Source of the DNA: Dyadobacter sp. CY345
GTDB taxonomy: Bacteria; Bacteroidota; Bacteroidia; Cytophagales; Spirosomataceae
Assembly: GCF_021502725.1 (NCBI RefSeq)
Contig: NZ_JAKFFS010000001.1
Coordinates: forward strand, 1-64,000
Direction: 5' to 3'
DNA: 64,000 nt
In this document: piece by piece, positions 52,237 to 61,459 of the stretch
Numbering within the stretch: position 1 is the first letter of the stretch
Layout of the letters: every line of letters starts with the position of its first letter
Notes under the pieces: generated by a model
Told to the model about the DNA's origin: nothing
What the model saw: the letters and a program-made list of their open reading frames with translations, nothing else
The model's database searches: none
Program-made: the position numbers and the translations under genes

Positions 52237-53127
52237 TTATTTTATCAATTCGATTTCAGGAGTATCGAGTGAATAACGCAGGGCAAAAGCGCGTCCGGGT
52301 GACATATCCGGAAGCCACAGCAATGGTAATTTTAAAGTGCGGACTGTTTGCTGGATCAGCGCAGTTACGAGTAAGTGATCATCAAAAACAATACAGGTTA
52401 AGACTTCTCCAAACAAAACCAATTGTTCATCCGTTTTCTGTTTTGGTAAATATACCTCTGACGGCGTTCCCTGAGTGATAATCTGTCCATTTTCAATAAC
52501 GATAACCTGTTGAGCCATTCGAAAAATCTCGCCGAAGTCATGGGTTACGATAATCATTGTAAAACCGTGTAGCTCTTGTAGTTTCAACAAATATTCCTGC
52601 AAACGTCGCCGCATGTTATGATCCAGCGCAGCAAGCGGTTCATCCAGTAACAGTAAATCAGGTTTCCTTACCAATGCGCGTGCCAGGGCAACACGTTGCT
52701 GTTGTCCGCCGGAAAGCTGATGCGGTTTTCGCTCAGAGAGTTGAATAAGCTCAACTGCATTTAGCAAGTCATCCACAATTTTTTTATCAGCACTTTTATC
52801 AAGCGCAAACAGGAGATTCTCTTTTACGGTAAGATGTGGAAACAATGCATAATCCTGAAAGACAAAACCCAAACTCCGATTTTGAGGTGCGAGGGAAAAT
52901 TTAGCGGATGTGTTCAGCCAAAGATTTTCTCCAAACTGGATATTGCCGTGGTCCGGATGGACTAGTCCCGCGATCTGCCGCAAGAGAGTAGTCTTTCCTG
53001 CACCGGAAGGCCCTGTAACCGCAGTGATACTTCCCTTCTGTGCAGAAAAAACAATATCCATCGGAAGTATTCCGCTGGCTGTTTGTAAAGAATGTCTGAT
53101 GGAAATATCAAGAAGTTTGTCGGACAC
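52237..53127 (-). CDS. modC: Molybdate-type ABC transporter ATP-binding protein
   Basis: 296 residues. Walker A is GPSGAGKTTLLRQIAG, the Q-loop is VFQDYALFP, the ABC signature is HQLSGGQQQRVALARAL, and Walker B is LLLDEPLAALD, followed by the His-loop VTHDFGEI. Its linkage with a tungstate/molybdate-type permease and binding protein identifies ModC. The C-terminal part is short, with a partial accessory domain. Its first 20 bases overlap the end of modB, so translation is probably coupled. Confidence 0.9.
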   Translation of the reverse strand: MSDKLLDISIRHSLQTASGILPMDIVFSAQKGSITAVTGPSGAGKTTLLRQIAGLVHPDHGNIQFGENLWLNTSAKFSLAPQNRSLGFVFQDYALFPHLTVKENLLFALDKSADKKIVDDLLNAVELIQLSERKPHQLSGGQQQRVALARALVRKPDLLLLDEPLAALDHNMRRRLQEYLLKLQELHGFTMIIVTHDFGEIFRMAQQVIVIENGQIITQGTPSEVYLPKQKTDEQLVLFGEVLTCIVFDDHLLVTALIQQTVRTLKLPLLWLPDMSPGRAFALRYSLDTPEIELIK

Positions 53128-53782
53128 TTAATAAGCGATTGTTGATAGTATATACCAAAACTAAGATAATAAAAGTGATCGCAAAAAGTATCAGCGCATA
53201 TTGGTTTGCACCGGAATAATTCAGCGCTTCCACTTCATTGTAGATAGCCACGGACGCGACTTTGGTAACGCCAGGAATATTTCCTCCGATCATCAGAACA
53301 ACGCCAAATTCGCCGACAGTATGTGCAAATGTTAAGACAATAGCAGTCAGAATTGCAGATTTACAATTGGGCAAAAGTATTTTGTAAAACGTTTCAAAAC
53401 GACTTTTTCCCAAAGTATAGGAAGCTTCGCGGAGGGATGCCGGAAGGGATTGCAAACCGGCCCGCAATGGATAAACCATAAAAGGTAAGCTGTAAATGAT
53501 CGAGCCGATGACTAAGCCGGGAAAAGAAAATACGAGCCGTAAGCCAAAAATATTTTCAATCCAGGCACCAAACCAGTAAGACGGGCTAAATGCGAGTAAC
53601 AAATAAAATCCCAGAACAGATGGGGGAAGCACTAGTGGCATGCCAATAATGGCCTCTACTAAACCGCGCCATTTAAACTTTGCGAAAGCCAGCCAATAGG
53701 CAAGTGGCAGCGCAACGATAAATAGGATAATCGACGTGATGATTGCCAGCCTGAATGTGAGCCAAAGTGGTTGCCAATCCAT
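53108..53782 (-). CDS. modB: Molybdate ABC transporter permease
   Basis: 224 residues with about five membrane helices and the cytoplasmic EAA-type loop (SLREASYTLGKSRFETFYKI). The conserved LPLAYWLAFAKFKWRGLVEA and PLVLPPSVLGFYLLLAF segments fit ModB. The gene overlaps modC by 20 bases. It lies 59 bases from modA, with a short GAATGATA-type repeat in the gap. Confidence 0.92.
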   Translation of the reverse strand: MDWQPLWLTFRLAIITSIILFIVALPLAYWLAFAKFKWRGLVEAIIGMPLVLPPSVLGFYLLLAFSPSYWFGAWIENIFGLRLVFSFPGLVIGSIIYSLPFMVYPLRAGLQSLPASLREASYTLGKSRFETFYKILLPNCKSAILTAIVLTFAHTVGEFGVVLMIGGNIPGVTKVASVAIYNEVEALNYSGANQYALILFAITFIILVLVYTINNRLLSVRQTS

Positions 53783-53791
53783 TTTAATTTT

Positions 53792-53819
53792 GAATGATAG
53801 AATGAGTGAATGATGGAAT
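53792..53819. repeat. GAATGATA-type octamer repeat between modA and modB
   Basis: Three and a half octamer units (GAATGATA, GAATGAGT, GAATGATG, GAAT) match 189-216 in the rRNA spacer at 26 of 28 bases. Confidence 0.6.
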
Positions 53820-53841
53820 GTGTCGTAGGGTTCGGGTTTGG

Positions 53842-54594
53842 CTATTTGTATCCGTATTTTTTGAAAATCGCTTTTGCTTTTGGTGAAAACAGGAAGTCGT
53901 AAAATTTTTGGCTTGTTTCTCTTTTTGGCGAATTTTCACTGTGGCGAAGCAGCAACGCAGCCTGCGCAATAGGATTATACAATGTTGAGTCGATAACGGT
54001 GTAATGTCCTTTTCCTTTCATTTCTGGCGCCAGTATTACCGATAAGGCGGTGAATCCGGCCTCTACATTTCCAGTCGTGATATACTGAGCTGCCTGCGCA
54101 ATACTCTCGCCATAAACGATTTTGCTTTTTATTGGCTCCAATAAACCTTGTTTTGTCAAAGCCTGAATTGCTGCTTCTCCATAAGGTGCGACCTTCGGAT
54201 TTGGTAAAGCTATTTTTTTAACCTTATCAGAATTTAAAACATTTAGATTTAATTCATTTTCAGGAATCGTAAGAGACCATAAGGCTAACGTTCCATAAGC
54301 ATAGATTTTAGGTTCGATATCAGAACCGCCGTTTTTAAAAATTTCTTCGGGATATTTTGTATCTGCTGAAACGAACACGTCAAATGGAGCACCTTCCCGG
54401 ATTTGTGCAGTTAATTTTCCAGATGAACTGACAACAACTTCAATTTCCTTGCCGGATTCTTTCTCGAATTCGGCCTTTAATTCTTTCATCACATACTGCA
54501 CGTTGGCAGCTGTGGCAACGATAATTTTTTCTGATGGTTTTGTGCAGCCACTCAGAAGAATCAGAATTGGAAGAAAAATACTTTTCATGTTCAT
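53842..54594 (-). CDS. modA: Molybdate-binding periplasmic protein
   Basis: 250 residues with a lipoprotein-like signal (LILLSGCTKPSEK, Cys at about 17). The periplasmic binding fold shows VATAANVQYVMKELKAEFEK, VVSSSGKLTAQIREGAPFDV, and FVSADTKYPEEIFKNGG, typical of ModA, with later YGESIAQAAQYITTGNVEAG. The Ser-Ser in VSSSGK and the Ser in VSADT are plausible oxyanion ligands. It is the first gene of the modABC unit. Confidence 0.9.
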   Translation of the reverse strand: MNMKSIFLPILILLSGCTKPSEKIIVATAANVQYVMKELKAEFEKESGKEIEVVVSSSGKLTAQIREGAPFDVFVSADTKYPEEIFKNGGSDIEPKIYAYGTLALWSLTIPENELNLNVLNSDKVKKIALPNPKVAPYGEAAIQALTKQGLLEPIKSKIVYGESIAQAAQYITTGNVEAGFTALSVILAPEMKGKGHYTVIDSTLYNPIAQAALLLRHSENSPKRETSQKFYDFLFSPKAKAIFKKYGYK

Positions 54595-54655
54595 TTTGCT
54601 AATTTAACGTATTAGACCGGATACACACAAAAAATCCAAACGCATTAACCATCTA

Positions 54656-54699
54656 GCCCTGAATGGGCGCCATATCTTAGCATAGGGCATCACCCTTTG
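54656..54699. repeat. REP-like paired hairpin, copy D
   Basis: A 5-bp stem with loop GAA and one mismatch (54656-54668), the spacer ending ATATCTTAG, then an imperfect 8-bp stem around 54681-54699. The layout and the TATCTTAG spacer match copy A at 25197. It lies between the divergent modA and aminotransferase genes. Confidence 0.65.
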
Positions 54700-54819
54700 G
54701 CTTCGGGCGTGGAAAGTTTTGGATCGTTTTATGTCAATTGCGTTCGTTGCGTTTAATTATCGTAAATTGCGTCCCATTTTGATCGGCATAGCCGAAAATA
54801 ATAATTAATGCATTAAACA

Positions 54820-55977
54820 ATGATAATAGAAACTGCCCAGCGTACCCGGCAAACGTCGGAGTATTACTTTTCAGTGAAGCTGGCCGAAGTAAGAAACTTA
54901 GTAGCCGAAGGACACGACGTGATCAATCTTGGAATTGGAAATCCGGACATGATGCCTTCTGAGCAAACGCTAACAGCACTTTCAGAGGCGGCTTTAAAGC
55001 CTCAGGCACATGGTTATCAACCTTATGTCGGGACTGTTTCTTTTCGGAATGCAATTGCAGAATATTATCAAAGAACCTATCATGTAACGCTAAATCCTGG
55101 CACAGAAGTTCTTCCGTTAATCGGATCGAAAGAAGGGATCACACATATCTCCCTTACTTTTTTAGATCCGGGAGATGAAGTGCTTGTTCCAGAATTAGGT
55201 TATCCCGCTTACCGTGCTGTCAGTCAAATGGTTGGAGCATTTGTTAAGGAATATCCGTTGCGTGAGGAATTCGGTTGGCAACCCGACTGGGAAGTAATGG
55301 AAGAATTGGTAACACCAAGGACAAAAATATTGTGGCTGAATTATCCGCATATGCCAACGGGAGCTCCTGCAACCATAGAATTATTTCAGGCAGCAGTAGC
55401 CTTTGCGACAAAGCATAAGATTCTGCTTTGCCATGACAATCCTTACAGCCTGGTTCTGAACAAAAAGGATCCCATCAGTTTATTGTCAATTGAAGGTGCA
55501 AAAGACGTTGCGATTGAGCTAAATTCGATGAGTAAATCGCATAATATGGCAGGCTGGCGTTTAGGCTGGCTGGCTGGCGTGAAGCCCTATATTGATGCCG
55601 TTCTGACAATAAAAAGTAACGTTGATTCCGGAATGTTTTGGGCTTTGCAAGAGGCGGCGGTTGCGGCGCTTGGAAACTCTCAGCAATGGCATAACGATAG
55701 AAATGCTGTATATCAAGGCCGTTTAGAAGCATCTGAGGCATTTTTAAACGCGGTTGGTTGTACCTGGGATAAAAAACAGGAAGGTATGTTTTTGTGGGGA
55801 AAATTACCGGATTCAGTGGAGTCAGCTGAAATGCTGGTAAATAACCTGTTGACTGAAAAACATGTTTTCATTGCGCCTGGATTTATTTTTGGTCCCAAAG
55901 GACAACGTTATATTCGACTCTCTCTTTGTATGCCAAAAGAAAGAATCTGGGAAGCTGTTGAGCGCCTTAAAAGTTAA
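54820..55977 (+). CDS. PLP-dependent aminotransferase (class I, aromatic/LL-DAP-like)
   Basis: 385 residues. Class I fold: DVINLGIGNPDMMPSEQT, the VLPLIGSKEGITHISL region, ILWLNYPHMPTGAPATIELF, CHDNPYSLVLNKKD, and the PLP-binding Lys in SMSKSHNMAGWRLGW, ending RYIRLSLCMPKERIWEAVER. It precedes prephenate dehydrogenase by 63 bases, so it probably transaminates 4-hydroxyphenylpyruvate or phenylpyruvate in tyrosine and phenylalanine synthesis. An LL-diaminopimelate-type role cannot be excluded. A hairpin lies in the gap. Confidence 0.87.
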   Translation: MIIETAQRTRQTSEYYFSVKLAEVRNLVAEGHDVINLGIGNPDMMPSEQTLTALSEAALKPQAHGYQPYVGTVSFRNAIAEYYQRTYHVTLNPGTEVLPLIGSKEGITHISLTFLDPGDEVLVPELGYPAYRAVSQMVGAFVKEYPLREEFGWQPDWEVMEELVTPRTKILWLNYPHMPTGAPATIELFQAAVAFATKHKILLCHDNPYSLVLNKKDPISLLSIEGAKDVAIELNSMSKSHNMAGWRLGWLAGVKPYIDAVLTIKSNVDSGMFWALQEAAVAALGNSQQWHNDRNAVYQGRLEASEAFLNAVGCTWDKKQEGMFLWGKLPDSVESAEMLVNNLLTEKHVFIAPGFIFGPKGQRYIRLSLCMPKERIWEAVERLKS

Positions 55978-56000
55978 TTTTATTCTACTAAAATCTCATA

Positions 56001-56025
56001 TCCTGCAAGACAATTTCTTGCAGGA
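56001..56025. promoter_or_regulatory. Hairpin in the aminotransferase-tyrA gap
   Basis: A perfect 10-bp stem (56001-56010 with 56016-56025) ends 15 bases before the tyrA start codon. It has no T run, so it might modulate expression of tyrA rather than terminate transcription (inference). Confidence 0.45.
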
Positions 56026-56040
56026 AAATTTTCAATATAC

Positions 56041-56898
56041 ATGATAATCAGCATTATAGGAGTTGGCCTGCTTGGCGGCTCATTCGCATTATCGCTTCGG
56101 GAAAAATACCCGAATATGAAATTTGTTGGTGTTGACCAATCCATTGTCAACCAGAAAATCGCGCTCGCGAAAGGAATTGTCGATGAGATTATGACACTGG
56201 AAGAAGCGTTGCAGGTGGCAGAATTAAATATTTTAGCGACACCGGTTGACGCGATCACATCACTTTTGCCAAAAATACTTGATCAGCTTCCGGAAGGCAG
56301 AACATTAATGGATTTCGGTTCCACAAAAGAATTAATTTGTAAAGTGGCCGATGAGCATCCAAAACGTGCGCAATTTGTGGCAGTTCATCCGATGGCTGGT
56401 ACCGAAAACTCAGGCCCGGGTGCTGCTTTTAAAGAATTGTTGCCAGGGAAAAACGTCATCATTTGTGATAAGGAAAAAAGTAATACCGACTGTCTGACAT
56501 TGGCAGATACATTCCTGCGTGATATCGGGATGAAAATTCATTACATGACCCCTGTTGAACATGACCTTCATTTAGCTTATGTTTCGCATTTAAGTCATAT
56601 TAGCTCATTTGCTTTGGGGCTTACCGTGCTTGAAAAGGAACGGGATGAAAAGGCAATTTTTGATATGGCTAGTACCGGATTTTCTTCGACTGTTCGTTTG
56701 GCAAAAAGTTCTCCGCAAATGTGGGCACCAATTTTTGATCAGAATAAGCGGAATGTTTCAAAAGCACTTGGTGATTACATCGAGTTTTTGAAAAAATTCA
56801 AAGAAGCCATTGACAGTGAGGATTTAACAACTAGTCTTGATTTTATGTCAAAGGCAAACGATATTGGGAGAATTTTGAGTGGTATCGAAAAAAAGTAA
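56041..56898 (+). CDS. tyrA: Prephenate dehydrogenase
   Basis: 285 residues. The Rossmann motif is IGVGLLGGSFALSLREKYP, followed by VGVDQSIVNQKIALAKG. The DFGSTKELICKVADEHPKRA block and HPMAGTENSGPGAAFKELLP mark the substrate site. It oxidises prephenate to 4-hydroxyphenylpyruvate for tyrosine. The upstream aminotransferase would act next in the pathway. There is no fused chorismate mutase. Confidence 0.93.
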   Translation: MIISIIGVGLLGGSFALSLREKYPNMKFVGVDQSIVNQKIALAKGIVDEIMTLEEALQVAELNILATPVDAITSLLPKILDQLPEGRTLMDFGSTKELICKVADEHPKRAQFVAVHPMAGTENSGPGAAFKELLPGKNVIICDKEKSNTDCLTLADTFLRDIGMKIHYMTPVEHDLHLAYVSHLSHISSFALGLTVLEKERDEKAIFDMASTGFSSTVRLAKSSPQMWAPIFDQNKRNVSKALGDYIEFLKKFKEAIDSEDLTTSLDFMSKANDIGRILSGIEKK

Positions 56899-56912
56899 AT
56901 TATCCGTTGCCC

Positions 56913-56920
56913 TAAATTTG
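56913..56920 (+). promoter_or_regulatory. -7 promoter box for the Uma2 gene
   Basis: TAAATTTG fits TAnnTTTG and lies 33 bases before the ATG at 56953. Confidence 0.5.
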
Positions 56921-56952
56921 TTACATTTCGTAATCACTAGTCATGTAATCGC

Positions 56953-57519
56953 ATGGAATTACCGTTAATCATACGTCCGATGGCCGGTCTTACTGAGGAT
57001 ATGTTCTTCGATCTTTGTCAGGCGAATGAACAGCTTTTGATGGAGCGCGATAAAGATGGAAATATTATAGTCATGGCACCGACGGAATCTGATACCGGAT
57101 TTTACAATTCAGATATTAACGGACAGATTTGGTCATGGAATCGTCTGACCAAAACCGGGTTTGTTTTTGATTCGTCAACCGGTTTTACATTGCCAAACGG
57201 TGCGGTCAGATCTCCTGATGTTTCCTGGATTGTCAAGTCCCGATATGAAGCGTTAAGTGCCAGCGACCGCAAGAAATTTGCCCCTGTTTGTCCTGATCTG
57301 GTTGTTGAGGTTCGCTCTCTGAGCGATAATTTAGTTGATCTGAAAGAAAAAATGGAAGAATATCGTGACAATGGAAGCAAGCTGGGATGGCTTATCGATC
57401 AGATTGGAAAGAAAATTTATATCTATCGGGAGAATGGCGTTAATGAAACAAAAGATATCCCTGCTATATTAAGTGGAGAGGAATTACTTCCCGGATTGAA
57501 TGTGGAGATAAACTTATGA
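56953..57519 (+). CDS. Uma2-family putative restriction-endonuclease-fold protein
   Basis: 188 residues. The PD-(D/E)XK-like Uma2 signature is seen: MAPTESDTGFYNSDINGQIW, SPDVSWIVKSRYEALSASD, PVCPDLVVEVRSLSDNLVDL, and the LKEKMEEYRDNGSKLGWLID end. The conserved acidic residues and EVRS are retained. Family members are very common in some bacteria and are often linked to mobile DNA; enzymatic activity has not been shown for most. It has its own promoter box and a strong terminator, so it is a separate unit. Confidence 0.87.
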   Translation: MELPLIIRPMAGLTEDMFFDLCQANEQLLMERDKDGNIIVMAPTESDTGFYNSDINGQIWSWNRLTKTGFVFDSSTGFTLPNGAVRSPDVSWIVKSRYEALSASDRKKFAPVCPDLVVEVRSLSDNLVDLKEKMEEYRDNGSKLGWLIDQIGKKIYIYRENGVNETKDIPAILSGEELLPGLNVEINL

Positions 57520-57526
57520 TCTGAGC

Positions 57527-57578
57527 TATAAACAAAAACGTCCGGCAAATTTCGGTTTGCCGGACGTTTTTGTTTATA
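57527..57578. terminator. Bidirectional terminator with a 23-bp perfect stem
   Basis: Bases 57527-57549 and 57556-57578 pair perfectly with a 6-nt loop, between the convergent Uma2 and YfhO genes. Confidence 0.92.
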
Positions 57579-57590
57579 TAAATCTATTTT

Positions 57591-60068
57591 TTAACTCTTC
57601 TTCCTCACTTCAACAACCACTGCGCCGATCACCAAAGCAATCAAAAGCAGCGAACTTACCAGATCAATTTTACTTCCAACGACGATCGAAACTGGCTCGA
57701 AACGGAATTTGATGGTATGCTTTCCGGCTGGAATACGCAGCGCACGAAGCACATAATTCGCCCGGATCATGTCAGCAGGTTTGCCATCAATCGTCACTTT
57801 CCATTCGTTACGAACGTTGTAATAAATTTCCGAAAACACTGCCAAACCTTCATTTTTTGCATTGCTTTCATAAATCAATTCATTCGGTTTGTAAGTGATC
57901 AGACTGATCTTATCTGTCGAATCTGGCGCCGGTTTTAATCCTGTTAATTTATCTGCAAAACGCTGATCAATTACGGCAGTTTCTCTCGGTTTTAAAGAAT
58001 CAAGTGCAGCCATTTCTGCGTCTGCATTGGGTACAATTTTATATTCGCTGACAAACCAGGCATGCCCGAATGCGTCAGGATTTGCCTGCGCTATTTGTTG
58101 TCCCTGCTGATCAACACTCAAAATATATTTAGTGTTAAGCATATTTAGGATTCCCGGATTCGCATTTTGTTTTGCAATCTGGTGCTCAAATAATTCCTGG
58201 TAACGTCTCAGTTTCGCTCCATGGTATCCCCCCAGAGACTTGTGGTAATAAGATGCATCCGCACTGTTAAAAGTACTTCTTGAAACATCCAGAACTTTAT
58301 AATCAGGATCGGGGTCAGCCATGATCTGTTCATCTGCCGGACTTGGTGCAAGCGCTGCCTGCGTGGCACTTTTGCTGATAAAATCGGCGTTGTTCAGGTA
58401 CCTTTTGTCAATACCGAACATATCAAAAATCATTAATAAAAGTAAGATCGGATAGAGCAGAGCAGTTTTAATCTTGTCTTTCATCCACATCCAGATCAAA
58501 CCCGCTGTTACCACAATAAAAAATAAACTTCGGAAAGCATCGGTACGCATCAGGCCTGCACGGTCCTGAACGATGGAATTTAAAATTTGCTGACCAAAAG
58601 CCGGATCTTGTGTTTGCTGAGAATAATTGGCAGCAATTGCCTGATCATTTAAGCCCTGAAAGCTAAAAAAGACTGTAGGCATCAAAGCCAGAATTAAGGA
58701 CAATCCACCCGTTATACCCAGACTTATCAAGAAAGGACGTTGTAGATCTTTCCAGGAAATCTGTTTTTTAGCTATTGTATTTAATGCCAGAACAGCAATG
58801 AAGACCATCAAAAGCTGTACAAGTGCGAGTACCATCGTGATAGCTCTGAACTTATTGAACATTGGGAAATAATCGTAGAATAAGTAATTAAATAAGGCAA
58901 AGTTTTTTCCCCAAGCCCAGAAAACATAAAGCACAATTATACCCGCTGCCCAATTTTTAAGTTGGCTTCTAACAATAAATAAACCTAAAATAAAAAGGAA
59001 AAGGATGATAGATCCAGCATAAACCGGTCCGCTTACAATAGGCTGATCTCCCCAATATAAAGGTAGCTGCTGAACAATGCTGCTTGCGTTTGCTGCATCA
59101 ATACCACGATTGACAAGTGTTTTATAAGTTTCAGAAGTAATAGAAAGTGCGCCAGGATTCGAACCGCCGTAAGCGTTTGGTATCAGCAACGTAAGTGTTT
59201 CTCCAATTCCATAACTGTAAGAAAAGGCATATTCCTTGTCTAAACCACTTTGTTTTTCATCCGTTTTGACACCATTCGAAACGCTCAGTTCCGGTTTTCC
59301 GCGTATCGTTTCGTTGCTGTAATCATATCCGTTCCACAAACGTGTTGTATGAGTCCCGACGGCAACGGCAGCTGAGAAAGCCAGCCCGATGATGATAAAC
59401 GAAAGCTTTTTGATTTCACCACTTTTTATCAAAGGCAAACTTTCAATAATTACTAAAATTATAATTCCGATTCCTAAATAATACGTGATCTGGACGTGGT
59501 TTGCATACAGTTCAAGTGACAGGAAAATGGCTGTAACTGCCGCTCCGGCAAGCCAGTTTTTCCGGAAAGCTAAAATTACGCCAGCCAAAACACCCGGCGC
59601 ATAATAAATAGCCAGCATTTTGGAAACGTGGCCAGCTTCGAGGCTGACCAGATTCCAGGCTGCGAAACCAAAGGAAATCGCTCCCAATGCAGAGAGCCAG
59701 ATTCCCGCACCTGCGACAAGAAAAAGGATATAGGCACTTACGCAGCCGATCAGAAAATAATTGGCAGGAGCAGGCAAAATTTTATTCACCGCCTGCCCGA
59801 TTTTTGTCGAAATACTTGTTGGGTAATCTCCGGCAATCATATAGGCTGGCATTCCGGCAAACATGCTATTGGTCCAGTTTGACCATTCACCTGTTTTTTC
59901 GTGATAGGTAACTACCTCACGCGCAGCAGCTTTTGCTTGTACATCGTCATGTTGGTTCAGTTTTTTGCCTTCCAAAACCGGAAAGGCGTACATCAGTGAC
60001 AAAAACATGAAACCTACGACTGCAACCAGATGCGGCCAGATTCGTTGCCAGGAGAATAAATTTTTCAT
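57591..60068 (-). CDS. YfhO-family integral membrane protein
   Basis: 825 residues with about a dozen membrane segments across the first two thirds and a long soluble C-terminal part (about 580-800) rich in beta structure, ending in a last helix and VEVRKKS. The N-terminal AAREVVTYHEKTGEWSNWTN and MFAGMPAYMIAGDYPTSI, and the FKYDYSN-like GYDYSNETIRGKPELS, are typical of PF09586. Such proteins resemble glycosyltransferases of the GT-C fold but their substrate is unknown. A -7 box reading leftward lies at 60204-60211. Confidence 0.88.
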   Translation of the reverse strand: MKNLFSWQRIWPHLVAVVGFMFLSLMYAFPVLEGKKLNQHDDVQAKAAAREVVTYHEKTGEWSNWTNSMFAGMPAYMIAGDYPTSISTKIGQAVNKILPAPANYFLIGCVSAYILFLVAGAGIWLSALGAISFGFAAWNLVSLEAGHVSKMLAIYYAPGVLAGVILAFRKNWLAGAAVTAIFLSLELYANHVQITYYLGIGIIILVIIESLPLIKSGEIKKLSFIIIGLAFSAAVAVGTHTTRLWNGYDYSNETIRGKPELSVSNGVKTDEKQSGLDKEYAFSYSYGIGETLTLLIPNAYGGSNPGALSITSETYKTLVNRGIDAANASSIVQQLPLYWGDQPIVSGPVYAGSIILFLFILGLFIVRSQLKNWAAGIIVLYVFWAWGKNFALFNYLFYDYFPMFNKFRAITMVLALVQLLMVFIAVLALNTIAKKQISWKDLQRPFLISLGITGGLSLILALMPTVFFSFQGLNDQAIAANYSQQTQDPAFGQQILNSIVQDRAGLMRTDAFRSLFFIVVTAGLIWMWMKDKIKTALLYPILLLLMIFDMFGIDKRYLNNADFISKSATQAALAPSPADEQIMADPDPDYKVLDVSRSTFNSADASYYHKSLGGYHGAKLRRYQELFEHQIAKQNANPGILNMLNTKYILSVDQQGQQIAQANPDAFGHAWFVSEYKIVPNADAEMAALDSLKPRETAVIDQRFADKLTGLKPAPDSTDKISLITYKPNELIYESNAKNEGLAVFSEIYYNVRNEWKVTIDGKPADMIRANYVLRALRIPAGKHTIKFRFEPVSIVVGSKIDLVSSLLLIALVIGAVVVEVRKKS

Positions 60069-60386
60069 TTTGATAATAGTAAACCGAAAGGGTATTAAAA
60101 ATGGTGATGTTATAATATCAATAATACGTACAAATGTGACTTTTCTTTCACAATACTCCCAAAGATCATTTAACCTTGCACGTTAATTTTTTGTTAACAA
60201 GCGCAAATATAAAAGTATTGATATATGTTTGGGATGTAAAATTTGATTCTGTTTTTGGTATTTTTTTGATAGAAATCCGAAATAGGACGTAAAATTTCAG
60301 AAAATACCCGATAAATTTGCAGAAATTGTGCCTTCAAGTTAAATCACAACTGAAATAGGATTGATTAGTAGTAACCCGATATATAA
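60069..60386. other. Divergent promoter region between yfhO and pfkA
   Basis: Two -7 boxes are visible. At 60204-60211 the minus strand reads TATATTTG, pointing at the YfhO gene. At 60312-60319 the plus strand reads TAAATTTG, 67 bases before pfkA. No gene is present in the 318-base gap. Confidence 0.5.
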
Positions 60387-61361
60387 ATGAAAAGAATTGG
60401 AGTTTTTACCTCAGGAGGAGATGCACCCGGAATGAACGCTTGTATCCGTGCTGTTGTGCGCGGTGCTGTGTACCATGGAATCGAAGTGTACGGAATCCGC
60501 AGAGGATATAGTGGAATGATTGCTGGTGATGTTTATAAAATGGAATCGCACTCGGTGAGTAATATCGTGCAACGAGGCGGAACAATACTTAAATCTGCTC
60601 GGAGTAAAGAATTCATGACGCCGGAAGGACGTAAAAAAGCTTACGATCAACTCAACGAACATGGTATTGAAGGTTTAGTTGCTATCGGAGGAAACGGGAC
60701 GTTTACCGGTGCAATGATTTTTGGTAACGAATATGGAATTCCTACCGTTGGTGCGCCCGGAACAATTGATAACGACTTATACGGAACAGATTACACAATT
60801 GGTTTTGATACCGCAGTAAATACGGCATTGGACGCAATTGACCGCATCCGTGATACTGCAAGTTCACACGACCGGATCTTTTTTATTGAAGTAATGGGTC
60901 GTGATTCAGGTTATATTGCGGTACAATCGGGTATTGCCGGTGGCGCAGAACTAGTTATGGTGCCGGAAGTTCTTACGCCATTATCCGAAGTTGTTGAAAC
61001 TTTGAAACAAGGATGGAGTCGCTCAAAATCTTCTTCGATTATTGTTGTTGCGGAGGGTGATGAAGCCGGAAGTGCAGTAGAAGTTGCAGAAAAAATCAAA
61101 TCTCAGGTTGATGAAAACGCGGATATCCGGGTAACAACTTTGGGACATACCCAGCGTGGAGGTTCTCCTTCTGCTTATGACCGTATTTTGGCCAGCCGCT
61201 TAGGTTTAGGAGCTTTGGAAGGACTAATTGGCGGACAGAAGAATGTAATGGCGGGGATCATAAACAATGACCTTGTCTATACACCGTTCGAGGATACCAT
61301 CCGTCTTCCGAAACCAATCAGCGACGATTTGTTGAGAATGGTTAAAATATTGAGCGTTTAA
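60387..61361 (+). CDS. pfkA: ATP-dependent 6-phosphofructokinase
   Basis: 324 residues. The start RIGVFTSGGDAPGMNACIRA is the classic PFK N-terminus. GGNGTFTGAMIFG forms the ATP site and PGTIDNDLYGTDYTIGFDTA the catalytic block; the Gly of PGTID and the Gly after GGN mark the ATP-using rather than pyrophosphate-using type. The Asn in GGNG replaces the Asp seen in E. coli GGDG. VEVMGRDSGYIA-type FIEVMGRDSGYIAVQSGIAG holds the substrate arginine region. It makes fructose-1,6-bisphosphate in glycolysis. Confidence 0.95.
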   Translation: MKRIGVFTSGGDAPGMNACIRAVVRGAVYHGIEVYGIRRGYSGMIAGDVYKMESHSVSNIVQRGGTILKSARSKEFMTPEGRKKAYDQLNEHGIEGLVAIGGNGTFTGAMIFGNEYGIPTVGAPGTIDNDLYGTDYTIGFDTAVNTALDAIDRIRDTASSHDRIFFIEVMGRDSGYIAVQSGIAGGAELVMVPEVLTPLSEVVETLKQGWSRSKSSSIIVVAEGDEAGSAVEVAEKIKSQVDENADIRVTTLGHTQRGGSPSAYDRILASRLGLGALEGLIGGQKNVMAGIINNDLVYTPFEDTIRLPKPISDDLLRMVKILSV

Positions 61362-61459
61362 AAAAAAGGATATTTGTAGTCAGGAATAGTCACTTGTTGT
61401 TATACATTGATGATGGTAACAATAAATGACGATTACCTGGCTTGCGTCAGGAGCGACTT

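Noticed and set aside
53108..53127. Frameshift between modB and modC
   Set aside because: Both frames are full length with intact ends; the 20-base overlap is an ordinary coupled overlap.
54600..54819. Molybdenum-cofactor riboswitch upstream of modA
   Set aside because: The gap holds a REP-like element and no structure resembling a Moco riboswitch could be recognised.
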